DNA of 64,000 nucleotides, taken from contig JBNKUI010000087.1 in NCBI GenBank assembly GCA_050298535.1, positions 248,001 to 312,000 on the forward strand, given 5' to 3'. A model generated the notes under the pieces. It saw only the letters and a list, made by a program, of their open reading frames with translations, was not told the origin of the DNA and ran no database searches. The translations under genes and the position numbers were made by a program. Source of the stretch: JABDMH01 sp050298535. GTDB lineage: Bacteria > Bacteroidota > Bacteroidia > Chitinophagales > Saprospiraceae. Positions 25,533 to 35,865 of the stretch are shown in pieces. Each line of letters opens with the position of its first letter. The first letter of the stretch is position 1.

Positions 25533-26492
25533 ATGAAAAAAGTACTTATCGCAGATGATGTGCACCCTGTACTTATAGAGGGACTGAGAAAACTGGGATA
25601 TGAATGTGATTATCAACCGGACATTTCACTGATAGAAACCAGGCAGATTGTGGAGAAATACCGAGGTATAGTCATCAACACAAAAATTAAGGCGGATCAT
25701 CAGTTACTCAACAGAACTAATGACCTACTTTTCATTGCACGCCTGGGTTCGGGCCTTGATATTATTGATTTGGACCTTGCGGCACAAAAAGGTATTCATG
25801 TGTTTTCGGCACCTGAGGGCAACTGTAATGCAGTGGCAGAGCATGCGCTGGGAATGCTTCTTACGGTGGCTAATCATTACATCCAGGGAAATAGTCAGGT
25901 TCGGTCATTTCATTGGGATCGTGAAGGTAACCGAGGATTTGAGCTGGAAGGCAGGACGATTGGAGTCATTGGATTTGGGCACACCGGTAAAGCCTTTATT
26001 GAAAAACTCAGTGGATTTAATGCCAGAGTATTAGTCTATGATCGATTTAAGAAAAATATGACCTCACCGCATAGTAATGTTTCTTTCGTGGATTTAAAAC
26101 AACTGATGCATGAGTCAGAAATTATAAGTCTACATGTACAACTGAATGATACATCTTACCATCTGGTCGATGCAGATTTTATCGAAGGGTGCAGTAACAA
26201 GTTCATTCTCATTAATACTTCACGTGGAAAAGTGGTCAAAACAGAGGACCTGATTTCTGGTTTAGAGACAGGAAAGATAAGGGGTGCATGTCTCGATGTT
26301 TTTGAAAATGAAAAACCAGCAACATTTACTGATTATGAAAAATCCCTATATTCACGCCTTTACAGCTTCAAGAACGTAGTACTTACACCACATGTAGCCG
26401 GTTGGACAGTCGAGTCAAAGAGGAAGATTTCCGAAGTGTTGCTGAAAAAAATTGCTGTATTAAGTGAGAGCCGGCCGCAGATGCAGCCATAA
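25533..26492 (+). CDS. D-2-hydroxyacid dehydrogenase (SerA-like)
   Basis: The 319-aa enzyme should reduce or oxidise a 2-hydroxy/2-oxo acid with NAD(H). It shows the Rossmann motif GVIGFGHTGKAF, the catalytic arginine region NTSRGKVV, the glutamate in LDVFENE and the histidine in LTPHVAGW. It lacks an ACT domain, so it is like short 3-phosphoglycerate dehydrogenases, but glycerate, lactate or other substrates are possible. It stands alone, with its own putative promoter, ahead of the TonB receptor gene. Confidence 0.9.
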   Translation: MKKVLIADDVHPVLIEGLRKLGYECDYQPDISLIETRQIVEKYRGIVINTKIKADHQLLNRTNDLLFIARLGSGLDIIDLDLAAQKGIHVFSAPEGNCNAVAEHALGMLLTVANHYIQGNSQVRSFHWDREGNRGFELEGRTIGVIGFGHTGKAFIEKLSGFNARVLVYDRFKKNMTSPHSNVSFVDLKQLMHESEIISLHVQLNDTSYHLVDADFIEGCSNKFILINTSRGKVVKTEDLISGLETGKIRGACLDVFENEKPATFTDYEKSLYSRLYSFKNVVLTPHVAGWTVESKRKISEVLLKKIAVLSESRPQMQP

Positions 26493-26499
26493 TTCGTTA

Positions 26500-26507
26500 T
26501 AAATTTG
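26500..26507 (+). promoter_or_regulatory. -7 element upstream of the TonB receptor operon
   Basis: TAAATTTG matches TAnnTTTG and ends 31 nt before the ATG at 26539. The -33 TTG is not evident. Confidence 0.4.
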
Positions 26508-26538
26508 AAATCACCACCACAGATATCCCGAGTATCCT

Positions 26539-29500
26539 ATGAGTGTTAACAGAATACGTATTCTAAGTCTACTTCTGCTATTTCTACCGGTCCTGGTGAC
26601 TGCACAGACATCGCTTCAAGGTAAAGTCGTAGACGAAGAAACTAAAGAACCCGTCTTGTTCTGCAATGTGGCACTGTACAAAAATGATGTACTCCTACAA
26701 GGAGTAGAGAGCGACGTAGATGGCAACTATGCGTTTTCTAACATCGACCCAGGCACATATGATATCGAAGTCAGTTATGTGGGATATCAGACCCAACGAA
26801 TAGCAGGTATACTGGTTGTGGCAGGTAAAGTGAACCGAGCAGATGTAGAATTGAGTGCTGGTGTGGTTCTTGATGAAGTAGTGGTCACTGATTACAAGGT
26901 TCCGCTGATAGAACAGGATAATACAACTTCTGGTGGGGTTGTGACATCTGAGCAAATAAGAAATCTACCTACCAAAAGTATTTCCACAATAGCAGCAAGT
27001 ACTGCAGGTATTTCATCACGGGATGGTGAGCAGGTCGCCATTAGGGGGTCTCGGACAAACGCAACTTATTATTATGTCGACGGAGTGCGGGTCTTACAAT
27101 CATCCCTTATTCCACAATCTGAAATTGATCAGTTGCAGGTGATCACCGGGGGCATTGAAGCAAGATATGGTGATGTTACCGGGGGAATCATTTCTATCAC
27201 AACTAAGGGACCTTCAAATGTCTTTAGTGGTGGGGTGGAATTGGAGTCATCCCAATTTCTGGACCCCTTTGGGTATAATGAGCTGAACGCATACTTAAGT
27301 GGTCCGATCATGCGCAACAAGGAGGGTAAGTCTATACTGGGATACCGACTGGCGGGTCGCTTCAGATTGCGTGAAGAAGACAACCCCAGCACTGTGGACA
27401 TATACCGTGCACCAGCCAGTCTGCTCTCAGAACTTGAAATGAACCCGACGAGAACCGTGGGTGGATCCACATTTGCCGCGGGAGAATTTCTGCATACCGA
27501 GGATGTAGATCGATTACAGGCTCGACCAAATGAAGAAGAAATTGCCATTGACCTGACGGGAAAGATTGATGCTCAACTCACGAGAAATATTGATGTGACC
27601 TTTAGTGGTTCATATCGTAACATTGAAGATCAATTTACACCACCCAGAGGCTCCAACATTCTTCTAAGTGCTGGAAATGTCTTGAACTGGGGGCTTCTCA
27701 ACTATGAAAATAATCCTATCCAATATGACAAAAGGTATCGAGGCAACTTCAGATTTAGGCATAGATTGACTTCAGGTTCTTCAGGGAATGATCAACGGTT
27801 TCGGTTGATTCAAAATGCTACCTATAATGTCCAAGTGGGATATGAGAAGGCACAGCAAAATTCCGAAGATTTGAGACACAAAAACAACTTATTTCGATAT
27901 GGTCATGTAGGTTCATTTGACTTCAGTTGGATTCCAGTCGAAGGCGAATCGAGCTACTCAGGTGGATTTAACGGAATCGCTCATGCCGGGTTTTTGCAAG
28001 TTCTAAATCAACCATTCGAGCCATCTACACATAATCCAGTCTTGGCCAATTATAATCAGGGTATTGATCAGGAGCAATTTCAAAACTATAGGACCTACAA
28101 TGGATTTATTTCTGGTTCTGCGGGATCCTTGTGGGGGATATACAATAATGCCGGGGCAGTTTATAATTCATTTTACAAACTTGACCAGGAGATATATTCG
28201 GGAAACTTCAACGCATCTTTCGACCTCGTTCCGGGTGGATCAGATCAAGGAAGACATTCTATAGAATTTGGTTTACTACATGAGCAGACATATACTAGGA
28301 GTTGGAGTATAAGACCATTCAATTTGTGGGAATTGGCAAGACTTCAAGCCAACAGACATATAATCGGAGTAGATACAAATTCAGTCGTAGGATCTTTTTC
28401 AGGTGTTTCAATTCCCGACCTAACATTTGAAGAATTTCAAAAATTAATTGTTGAGGATGAAGGCCGTGACTTTTATCGGAAGATCAGAAGTCAGTTAGGT
28501 CTTGCTCTTACAGATTACGTTAATGTCGATGGCTTAGACCCTGACCAATTGAGTCTTAATTTGTTTTCTCCATTGGAGCTTACAGATCAACGCATTATTG
28601 GGTTTTCGGGGTATGATTACCTGGGTAATACACTTTCAAATAGTCTAGAATTTGAAGACTTTTTCACAAGTTATGGAGTTGATGGCCGGCGTAATTTTCC
28701 CATCGCTCCTCAGAAACCAATCTATCAGGCAGCATATATTCAGGATAAGTTTAGTTTTCGTGACATCATTTTCAGAGTGGGTCTGAGAGTAGATCGCTTT
28801 GACGCCAACACGAAGGTTTTGAGGGATCCCTATTCTCTGTATGAGGTCATGGATGCTGGCACATTTTATGAGCGATTTGACGAAGCAAGACCCAATAACG
28901 TAGGAGATGATTTCAAGGTTTATGTAACTGGAGAAAACAGCACTGAAGTCAAAGCGTACAGAGAAGGAGATCAATGGTATTTTGCCAACGGAACGCCAGC
29001 TAATGATGGGAACGTCATTTTTGGAGGCGAAATCGTCTATCCAAAGCTCTATGACGAACGAGTCAACGACATTAAAAGCAATGATTTTGACTATAACCAG
29101 TCATTTGTGGACTATAAGCCCCAGATCAATTGGATGCCCCGACTAGCGGTGTCCTTCCCGATTTCTGATATTGCTAATTTCTTTGCTCATTATGATGTAC
29201 TGGTGCAAAGACCACCGTCTAATAATAATGTCACGCCCCTTACATGGTATTATTTTGAGGATGATCGATACTCTTCTGGGAATCCCATTAGTAATTCCAA
29301 TCTCAGGCCTGAAACGACTATTGACTACGAAGTAGGCTTCCAGCAGAAACTGTCTGCATCCAGTGCTTTGAAAATAAACGCCTACTACAAGGAGTTGCGA
29401 GATATGATTCAGCAGCAGACCTATCTCTACATCCCATCCCCAATCAACAACTATGTGACCTATGGGAATTCTGACTTTGGGACTGTGAAAGGATTCTCTC

Positions 29501-30207
29501 TACAATATGATTTGCGTAGATCGATCAATACAACCATTCAGGCCAACTATACCCTGCAATTTGCAGATGGGACAGGATCTGATGTGAATTCGCAGCAGGG
29601 ATTAACCACAAGAGGAAATTTACGAACGCTCTTCCCTTTGAGTCGGGACGAAAGGCATGCATTCAAATTTACGTTTGACTATCGGTATGGTTCGGGATCT
29701 TCTTACAATGGCCCACAATTATTTGGAAAAAACATTCTTTCAGATTTTGGCATTAATCTCCAATCCTTCATTGTGTCTGGAAGGCCTTATACGAGACGAA
29801 TCAGGCCACAACCTTTTGGTGGTACCGGATTTTTTGGGTCAATTAATGGAGCCAGATTACCCTGGACGTTCTCCATCGACATGAGAATAGACAAGAGCTT
29901 TAGGGTCCCCACTGCAAACCCTAAGAAACCATTGAGTTTCAATTTGTCATTGCGTGTTCTGAACCTTCTCAACTCTGTAAATGTAAGAAGTGTTTATTCA
30001 GTGTCTGGATCTCCATACGACTCGGGATTTATCCTGTCTTCAGACGGTCAGTCCACTTTGGAGAATATTAGAAATACAGGAGAGTTGGTCAACGAGGCCG
30101 GGCGGGATGAGCTGGCATATCGAAACGCTTTTGATTGGGTGGTTGCCAGCCCCAATAATTTTTATCTACCCAGAAGAATATTTTTGGGATTAAGATTTGA
30201 CTTTTAA
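26539..30207 (+). CDS. TonB-dependent outer-membrane receptor with carboxypeptidase-regulatory-like N-domain
   Basis: The 1222-aa protein has a signal peptide (about 1-22, ending TAQ), a carboxypeptidase-D-regulatory-like beta-sandwich (about 24-105) typical of Bacteroidota SusC-like and T9SS-linked receptors, a plug domain (about 118-235, with QVITGGIEARYGDVTGGIISI), and a long 22-strand barrel ending in LGLRFDF with a terminal Phe. It imports or exports an unknown ligand across the outer membrane using TonB. No SusD partner follows; instead a giant secreted protein and a PorV-family gene do, 11 bp and 1 nt overlap apart. Confidence 0.92.
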   Translation: MSVNRIRILSLLLLFLPVLVTAQTSLQGKVVDEETKEPVLFCNVALYKNDVLLQGVESDVDGNYAFSNIDPGTYDIEVSYVGYQTQRIAGILVVAGKVNRADVELSAGVVLDEVVVTDYKVPLIEQDNTTSGGVVTSEQIRNLPTKSISTIAASTAGISSRDGEQVAIRGSRTNATYYYVDGVRVLQSSLIPQSEIDQLQVITGGIEARYGDVTGGIISITTKGPSNVFSGGVELESSQFLDPFGYNELNAYLSGPIMRNKEGKSILGYRLAGRFRLREEDNPSTVDIYRAPASLLSELEMNPTRTVGGSTFAAGEFLHTEDVDRLQARPNEEEIAIDLTGKIDAQLTRNIDVTFSGSYRNIEDQFTPPRGSNILLSAGNVLNWGLLNYENNPIQYDKRYRGNFRFRHRLTSGSSGNDQRFRLIQNATYNVQVGYEKAQQNSEDLRHKNNLFRYGHVGSFDFSWIPVEGESSYSGGFNGIAHAGFLQVLNQPFEPSTHNPVLANYNQGIDQEQFQNYRTYNGFISGSAGSLWGIYNNAGAVYNSFYKLDQEIYSGNFNASFDLVPGGSDQGRHSIEFGLLHEQTYTRSWSIRPFNLWELARLQANRHIIGVDTNSVVGSFSGVSIPDLTFEEFQKLIVEDEGRDFYRKIRSQLGLALTDYVNVDGLDPDQLSLNLFSPLELTDQRIIGFSGYDYLGNTLSNSLEFEDFFTSYGVDGRRNFPIAPQKPIYQAAYIQDKFSFRDIIFRVGLRVDRFDANTKVLRDPYSLYEVMDAGTFYERFDEARPNNVGDDFKVYVTGENSTEVKAYREGDQWYFANGTPANDGNVIFGGEIVYPKLYDERVNDIKSNDFDYNQSFVDYKPQINWMPRLAVSFPISDIANFFAHYDVLVQRPPSNNNVTPLTWYYFEDDRYSSGNPISNSNLRPETTIDYEVGFQQKLSASSALKINAYYKELRDMIQQQTYLYIPSPINNYVTYGNSDFGTVKGFSLQYDLRRSINTTIQANYTLQFADGTGSDVNSQQGLTTRGNLRTLFPLSRDERHAFKFTFDYRYGSGSSYNGPQLFGKNILSDFGINLQSFIVSGRPYTRRIRPQPFGGTGFFGSINGARLPWTFSIDMRIDKSFRVPTANPKKPLSFNLSLRVLNLLNSVNVRSVYSVSGSPYDSGFILSSDGQSTLENIRNTGELVNEAGRDELAYRNAFDWVVASPNNFYLPRRIFLGLRFDF

Positions 30208-30218
30208 ATAAACAAGGA

Positions 30219-33200
30219 ATGCGATTGAGGCTTTTGCATAGAGTGATCATTACCTTCTGCCTGATGGGCATGGGGCTTACGGTTGCATTTGCTAAATATC
30301 CTCCAGGGTATGACAACCCTCGTGAACGAAAAGTGGATGAAAGGCAGGTACGTTTTGGATACAGGGCGGATTGTGCGGCATCTCGATCAGAAGCAGACAT
30401 GTCAATAAACAATGTCCGAGCAAGATTGCTCGGCGGGGGTGATGTTTGGTGGGATCTTTCCGTGGGAAAATACATCGTCCCTAAAGTAGATCCAGCATCC
30501 GGACTCGATGAAGTGTCTTCGATTTTTGCAGGAGCTGTATGGTTGGGTGGATATGATCCTGTAGGTAATCTGAAACTGGCCGCCCAGACCTTCCGCTCTG
30601 CCAATGCAAATGACTTTTGGCCTGGCCCACTAGACCGGAGTACAGGTACTATAGAGCGTGACACATGTGCGCGTTGGGATAAGCACTTTCGTGTCCTGGG
30701 AGACAACATAAGAGCATTCATCAGAGACTATAATCAGGCGCTGGAAGCGGGTATACCTCTGGAGAAAAATGAAGTACCTGAAGATGTGCTGGGTTGGCCG
30801 GCTACTGGCAATCCATATTTCAGTGAAATACATGGATTTGACCTTCCCAATACCTCGCAGGGATTGGCTGGGTTTTTTGATGCCGATGGTGATTTTGTTT
30901 ATGACCCTGTCAATGATGGAGACTATCCTATCATTGAAATCAGGGGGTGTCCCACACCTCAATATCCGGACGAAATGATCTTTTGGATCTACAATGATGC
31001 CGGGGGTATTCATACACAGACGCAAGGAAGTCCCATTCAGATGGAAATTCAAGTACAGGCTTTTGCCTATGCTACGAACGATGAGATTAATGACATGACC
31101 TTCCAACGATATAAGCTGATCAACCGAGCGACACAAAGCATTGATTCTACATTCTTTGCCATGTGGGTAGATCCAGATCTTGGCTGCAGCCAGGACGATT
31201 ATATTGGATGTGATACGGCACGTAGTTTGGCATATGTGTACAATGAGGATCAGGTGGATGGGACCACAGGTTGTGACTGTGAAGGAACCCCTACCTACTG
31301 CGAGGATGTACCAATCCTTGGTGTGGATTATTTCCGCGGACCTCTTGATGAAAATGGCCAGGAAATAGGTATGTCGTCATTTACTTACTTCAATAACGCA
31401 GGGGTAGGTCAGTGGCCTAATGCACAGACAGATCCCGAGGTGGCTCAGGAATATTATAACTATATGTCAGGGTCGTGGAAGGATGGAACACCATTTAGTA
31501 ATGGTGGTGATGCATTTAATATCGGAGGCTCTCGCATTGATTACGCTTTTACGGAAGCGCCAAATGACCCTACTGGTTGGTCTATGTGCACAGCCAACTT
31601 ACCTTTTGGCGATAGACGTACGATTCAGGCCTCTGGACCTTTCCGCCTCGATCCAGGCGCCACTAATGAACTTATTGTTGGTGTAGTTTGGGTGCCAGAC
31701 ATTACAGATTATCCATGTCCCAGCATCGACCCTCTGATTTTTGCTGATGAGACAGCCCAGGCATTATTTGACAATTGTTTTGACATCACTGACGGTCCTG
31801 ATGCGCCTGATCTTGATTTTGTGGAATTGGACCGGGAGTTAATCTGCATACTGACAAATGATCAGGAGTCAAATAACTTTGGTGAAGAATATAAAGAACT
31901 GGATCTTCGGGCACCTACAGATCTTCCTGATGAAGAGAAACTGTATAAGTTCGAAGGATACAAAGTATATCAGTTAAACGGACCGGAAGTCAGTACGGCT
32001 GAACTGGATGATCCTGATAAGGCTAGATTGATTTTTCAAACAGATATTAGAAATGGCATTTCACAGGTCGTGAATTGGGAAGCGATGCCACATCCAACGG
32101 AGTCGGGCCGACTACTTTATGAGCCCGTCCTGGAAGTAATGGGTGAAGATGATGACATTCGACATACTTTTCGAATTACGGAAGACCAATTCAGCAAGCT
32201 GGCCGATAGGACGTTGATCAATCATCAGAAATATTATTTCACAGCTGTGGCGTATGCTCACAATGAGTTTGAACCATTCAACACTCAAAACAACGTGGGT
32301 CAGCGCACTCCCTATCTAGAAGGGCGAAGGAACATAAAAACCTATGTGCCCACACCGCGACCTATTGTGTATGAATCACTGAATGCAAATTATGGTGATG
32401 GTCCTTCTATCACCCGATTAGATGGTGTAGGTGCGGGCAATACCTTTTTAGAACTGAGTGAGGACACACGTGCGGCAATTATTGATGGTTCCTTCAATGG
32501 AGAGATTACCTATGAAAGAGGTGCCGGTCCAATTACGGTGCAGATTTACAATCCCCTGGAAGTGGTAGAGGGACAGTTTCAATTGAGTTTCGTCGATAGC
32601 GATTTGAATGACGACATGCTGGACGAGGATGCACGATGGACCCTCGTTGATCTTAACAACCCCTCGGCTGTGATTGCTTCGGAGACATCCATCGCCCGAT
32701 TAAACGAGCAGATAATTGGACCATATGGTTTCTCAGTCTCTGTGGGCCAGACAGAAGAAGCAGGTGATTTCTCTGCAGAAACTAACGGCAGTATCGGATC
32801 AGCTATTTCCTATGAGGATATAAATGACCCCTGGTTAAGTTTTATACCGGATGATAATGCATTCTTCAATTTTGCCAGAACGGATCTTGAAGAATCCGAA
32901 TTTGATGACGACCCACAGCAGCTCTTTACCAACAACTACAATGGAATCATTCCATTTTACATAAGCAGCTTTAGGTTTGATCCCAATGATATCTATATTT
33001 CTCCTGCATGGATTGATAATACCGCCGGAATGCAGATTGTCAAGACAAGGACGGACATGTCAGATCTTAATAATGTGGATATTGTCCTGACTTCCGATAA
33101 AAGTAAATGGAGCCGGTGTGTAGTCGTTGAGACGGCATCACCCTATTATTTTAATGCACCGAATCTGGGAGGAGCTGGCTTTACTACAGTCGGCAACAGT

Positions 33201-34187
33201 AAGAACTTTGATCTGAGAAACTCTCCCTCAGTGGGGAAGGAAGATAGCAACAATGATGGTCTACCGGATCCCGATGGAGATGGTTTTGGCATGGGATGGT
33301 TTCCTGGTTATGCTATAGATGTGGAGACCGGACAGAGATTAAACATTTTCTTTGGTGAAAATTCAGTGTATCGCCAGGAGTTTTTTGATGCGATTCAATC
33401 GGGAGAGGAGCCAATTGGAGCCGATATGATGTGGAATCCAGATGAACGTATTGGGCTTGTTCTCCCCAACCCCTCAGTTGCTTTATTTCACACCGGAGGA
33501 CAACATTTCATCTATGTCACCAGGCAACCGTATGATGGGTGTTTGGAGTTGAGAGAACGATTGGATCCCGGAGCGATCTTCACCAGAAAATATAATGCAT
33601 TAAGAGATATTACATGGACTGGAATCCCAGTCACTGACGGTAGCATGTTGTCATATGCAGAAGGATTGATTCCTAATGAGGCAACAATTAAGCTTAGAGT
33701 GAGCAATCCATATCAAGTGGCAGAGGGTACCGGAGAAAATAATGGCCATCCTAGTTATAGGTTTACGATTGACGGTCAGGCATCTGATGATTTGATTGAA
33801 GAAAGAGCTCCCGGTCTGCTAGATATGGTCAACGTTGTACCCAATCCATATCTCGCATACTCTGTGTATGAGACCTCACAATTTACAAACATTGTCAAGA
33901 TTACTAATCTACCACCACGTTGCATTGTTATGATCTATTCTCTGGACGGCAAATTTATACGGCAGTATCGACGTGATGAAGCAGGTATTGATCAAACTTC
34001 CTTACGTTCTAATCCGGGCATCCGGCAGACGCAAGTCACACCGGACATCGAATGGAACTTGAAAAACAGTAAGGGAATTCCAATAGCAGGAGGCGTATAT
34101 CTCATCCATATAAATGGATATGAACTGGGAGAGAGAACAATAAAATGGTTTGGAGTAAACCGCAAATTTGACCCATCAGGCTTGTAA
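30219..34187 (+). CDS. 1322-aa secreted protein, likely T9SS-associated
   Basis: A signal peptide (about 1-25, ending AFA) is followed by a long beta-rich protein with cysteine-bearing segments and a calcium-loop-like SNNDGLPDPDGDGFG (about 1010-1025, TSP3-like). The last 100 residues (PNPYLAYSVYE..., MIYSLDGKFIRQYRRD, WNLKNSKGIPIAGGVYLIHI) follow the pattern of T9SS C-terminal or FlgD-like sorting domains, although they end in an extra FGVNRKFDPSGL tail. It is probably exported to the cell surface. It lies between a TonB receptor and a PorV-family gene; the stop overlaps the next ATG (TAATG). The function is unknown. Confidence 0.85.
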   Translation: MRLRLLHRVIITFCLMGMGLTVAFAKYPPGYDNPRERKVDERQVRFGYRADCAASRSEADMSINNVRARLLGGGDVWWDLSVGKYIVPKVDPASGLDEVSSIFAGAVWLGGYDPVGNLKLAAQTFRSANANDFWPGPLDRSTGTIERDTCARWDKHFRVLGDNIRAFIRDYNQALEAGIPLEKNEVPEDVLGWPATGNPYFSEIHGFDLPNTSQGLAGFFDADGDFVYDPVNDGDYPIIEIRGCPTPQYPDEMIFWIYNDAGGIHTQTQGSPIQMEIQVQAFAYATNDEINDMTFQRYKLINRATQSIDSTFFAMWVDPDLGCSQDDYIGCDTARSLAYVYNEDQVDGTTGCDCEGTPTYCEDVPILGVDYFRGPLDENGQEIGMSSFTYFNNAGVGQWPNAQTDPEVAQEYYNYMSGSWKDGTPFSNGGDAFNIGGSRIDYAFTEAPNDPTGWSMCTANLPFGDRRTIQASGPFRLDPGATNELIVGVVWVPDITDYPCPSIDPLIFADETAQALFDNCFDITDGPDAPDLDFVELDRELICILTNDQESNNFGEEYKELDLRAPTDLPDEEKLYKFEGYKVYQLNGPEVSTAELDDPDKARLIFQTDIRNGISQVVNWEAMPHPTESGRLLYEPVLEVMGEDDDIRHTFRITEDQFSKLADRTLINHQKYYFTAVAYAHNEFEPFNTQNNVGQRTPYLEGRRNIKTYVPTPRPIVYESLNANYGDGPSITRLDGVGAGNTFLELSEDTRAAIIDGSFNGEITYERGAGPITVQIYNPLEVVEGQFQLSFVDSDLNDDMLDEDARWTLVDLNNPSAVIASETSIARLNEQIIGPYGFSVSVGQTEEAGDFSAETNGSIGSAISYEDINDPWLSFIPDDNAFFNFARTDLEESEFDDDPQQLFTNNYNGIIPFYISSFRFDPNDIYISPAWIDNTAGMQIVKTRTDMSDLNNVDIVLTSDKSKWSRCVVVETASPYYFNAPNLGGAGFTTVGNSKNFDLRNSPSVGKEDSNNDGLPDPDGDGFGMGWFPGYAIDVETGQRLNIFFGENSVYRQEFFDAIQSGEEPIGADMMWNPDERIGLVLPNPSVALFHTGGQHFIYVTRQPYDGCLELRERLDPGAIFTRKYNALRDITWTGIPVTDGSMLSYAEGLIPNEATIKLRVSNPYQVAEGTGENNGHPSYRFTIDGQASDDLIEERAPGLLDMVNVVPNPYLAYSVYETSQFTNIVKITNLPPRCIVMIYSLDGKFIRQYRRDEAGIDQTSLRSNPGIRQTQVTPDIEWNLKNSKGIPIAGGVYLIHINGYELGERTIKWFGVNRKFDPSGL

Positions 34188-35233
34188 TGAAGAGAAGTAT
34201 AATTATCATATTATTCCTGGTAATGTGCATGGTATCTATCTATGCGGGGAATCCTGATCGTCAAGGTGAGGCGGGAGCGTATGAATTGTTATTAAACCCA
34301 TGGGCCAGAAGTGCCGGATTGCATACAATGACTACCTCTATGATTTCCGGGGTAGAGTCGATGCGTCTTAATGTAGCCGGGTTGGCGAGAATTCATAAAA
34401 CGGAAGTGTTGATTGGCCACACAAGGTACCTAATCGGCACTGGGGTTAATATGAATGCCATTGGTCTTGGACAACGTGTAGGTACTAATGGAGTTTTCGG
34501 CTTGAGCTTGATGGCCATGGATTTTGGTGATATTTCTGTGACAACCACTGACCAACCTGAAGGCACAGGAGCTACCTTTTCACCTAGTTTCTTCAATCTG
34601 GGATTGTCGTATGCTCATATTTTTGAGAATAAGGTTTCAGTGGGGCTTACCATAAGAGCGGTCTCAGAATCTACCTCAGACCTGTCCGCACAGGGTGTAG
34701 CGCTGGACGCAGGAGTCCAATATGTCACCGGCGAAAATGACAACTTTAAATTTGGAATCTCTTTGAGAAATGTAGGTACACCCATGAAATTTGGTGGTGA
34801 GGGTTTGTCATTTCGTGCCACTAATCCCGACGGCACTATCAACTATGACTTGTCATATGATCACCGGGCTGCCGTATTTGAGTTGCCTTCCGTTTTAAAT
34901 ATTGGAGCTTCCTATGATATAAGCCTTAACGTAAAAAATCGAATTACGGTGGTTGGTAACTTCACCTCTAACTCTTTTTCCAGGGATGCCATTGGTGGTG
35001 GACTGGAGTATTCTTTCAATGATGTATTTATGTTGCGGGGAGGATACAAGTATGATCTCGGTTCATCTTCAGATGCTGTGGATAATAATGTGTACACGGG
35101 CGTCAGTGCAGGTGTTTCAATGGAAGTGCCTTTCTCAGAAGATGGCAGTACTCGATTTGGAGTGGATTATGCTTACCGAGCCACCAATCCATGGAATGGA
35201 ACTCACAATCTGACAATTAGGTTTACTTTGTAA
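34187..35233 (+). CDS. PorV/PorQ family outer-membrane protein
   Basis: The 348-aa protein has a signal peptide (about 1-21) and a FadL-like beta-barrel ending in LTIRFTL. The N-terminal AGAYELLLNPWARSAGLHTM and SMRLNVAGLARI match the PorV/PorQ family, in which LNPAGLA-like turns are conserved. PorV carries T9SS cargo from the translocon to the attachment complex; paralogues next to particular cargo genes probably serve that cargo. Its overlap by 1 nt with the preceding secreted protein gene supports a dedicated pair. Confidence 0.87.
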   Translation: MKRSIIIILFLVMCMVSIYAGNPDRQGEAGAYELLLNPWARSAGLHTMTTSMISGVESMRLNVAGLARIHKTEVLIGHTRYLIGTGVNMNAIGLGQRVGTNGVFGLSLMAMDFGDISVTTTDQPEGTGATFSPSFFNLGLSYAHIFENKVSVGLTIRAVSESTSDLSAQGVALDAGVQYVTGENDNFKFGISLRNVGTPMKFGGEGLSFRATNPDGTINYDLSYDHRAAVFELPSVLNIGASYDISLNVKNRITVVGNFTSNSFSRDAIGGGLEYSFNDVFMLRGGYKYDLGSSSDAVDNNVYTGVSAGVSMEVPFSEDGSTRFGVDYAYRATNPWNGTHNLTIRFTL

Positions 35234-35239
35234 TGAACT

Positions 35240-35257
35240 TGAGCTATATTAAGCTCA
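35240..35257 (+). terminator. Possible hairpin after the PorV-family gene
   Basis: TGAGCT (35240-35245) and AGCTCA (35252-35257) form a 6-bp stem with a 6-nt loop 7 nt after the stop codon. No T-run follows, so it is a weak terminator candidate. Confidence 0.3.
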
Positions 35258-35387
35258 CACTTGATGCACGTTTTACAACAAACAGTGCGTTAATAGACTT
35301 TACATAATTAGAAATTTGAGAAGTTGCAAAAAGGATCCTGCCATAGGGTTTTCTTTGCAGCTTTATTATTTAGAAAAATCAGCTATT

Positions 35388-35861
35388 ATGGCAAACTATA
35401 CTTATTTGACACAAGAAGGTTATGATAAATTAAAATCAGAACTAGAACACCTTAAGCGCGTGGGGAGAGATGAAGTAGCCAAGGCTATTGCTGAGGCACG
35501 TGAGAAAGGAGATCTTTCGGAGAATGCTGAATATGATGCAGCGAAAGATGCGCAGGGACTATTGGAGATGCGCATCAATGAATTGGAAAAGACCTTTGCA
35601 AATGCTCGTGTTCTGGATACCTCACAACTTGACACGTCCAGAGTGACTGTCTTGTCCAAGGTGAAGATAAAGAACCAACGAAATGGTGCAGAAGTGACCT
35701 ACCAGTTAGTAGCGCATGCTGAGGCTGATTTGAAAGCAAAGAAAATTTCGGTTCAGTCTCCCATTGGAGAAGGGTTATTAGGAAAACAAGTGGGTGAGGT
35801 CGCAGAGGTCAGAACACCGAATGGCGTTATGAACTTTGAAATTTTGGACATATCACTGTAG
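35388..35861 (+). CDS. greA: Transcription elongation factor GreA
   Basis: GreA rescues backtracked RNA polymerase by stimulating transcript cleavage. The 157-aa protein from the ATG at 35388 begins MANYTYLTQEGYDKLKSELE and has the N-terminal coiled coil with the acidic tip (AREKGDLSENAEYDAAKD) and the C-terminal FKBP-like domain ending VGEVAEVRTPNGVMNFEIL. The standard length confirms this start rather than one at 35316. A HIT gene follows 4 nt after the stop. Confidence 0.96.
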   Translation: MANYTYLTQEGYDKLKSELEHLKRVGRDEVAKAIAEAREKGDLSENAEYDAAKDAQGLLEMRINELEKTFANARVLDTSQLDTSRVTVLSKVKIKNQRNGAEVTYQLVAHAEADLKAKKISVQSPIGEGLLGKQVGEVAEVRTPNGVMNFEILDISL

Positions 35862-35865
35862 ATTG

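Noticed and set aside
30089..30721. 210-codon - strand frame across the TonB receptor / secreted protein junction
   Set aside because: It covers the ends of two well supported + strand genes and shows no family features.
35316..35387. 24-codon N-terminal extension of GreA
   Set aside because: GreA proteins have a fixed length near 157 aa beginning at the ATG at 35388.
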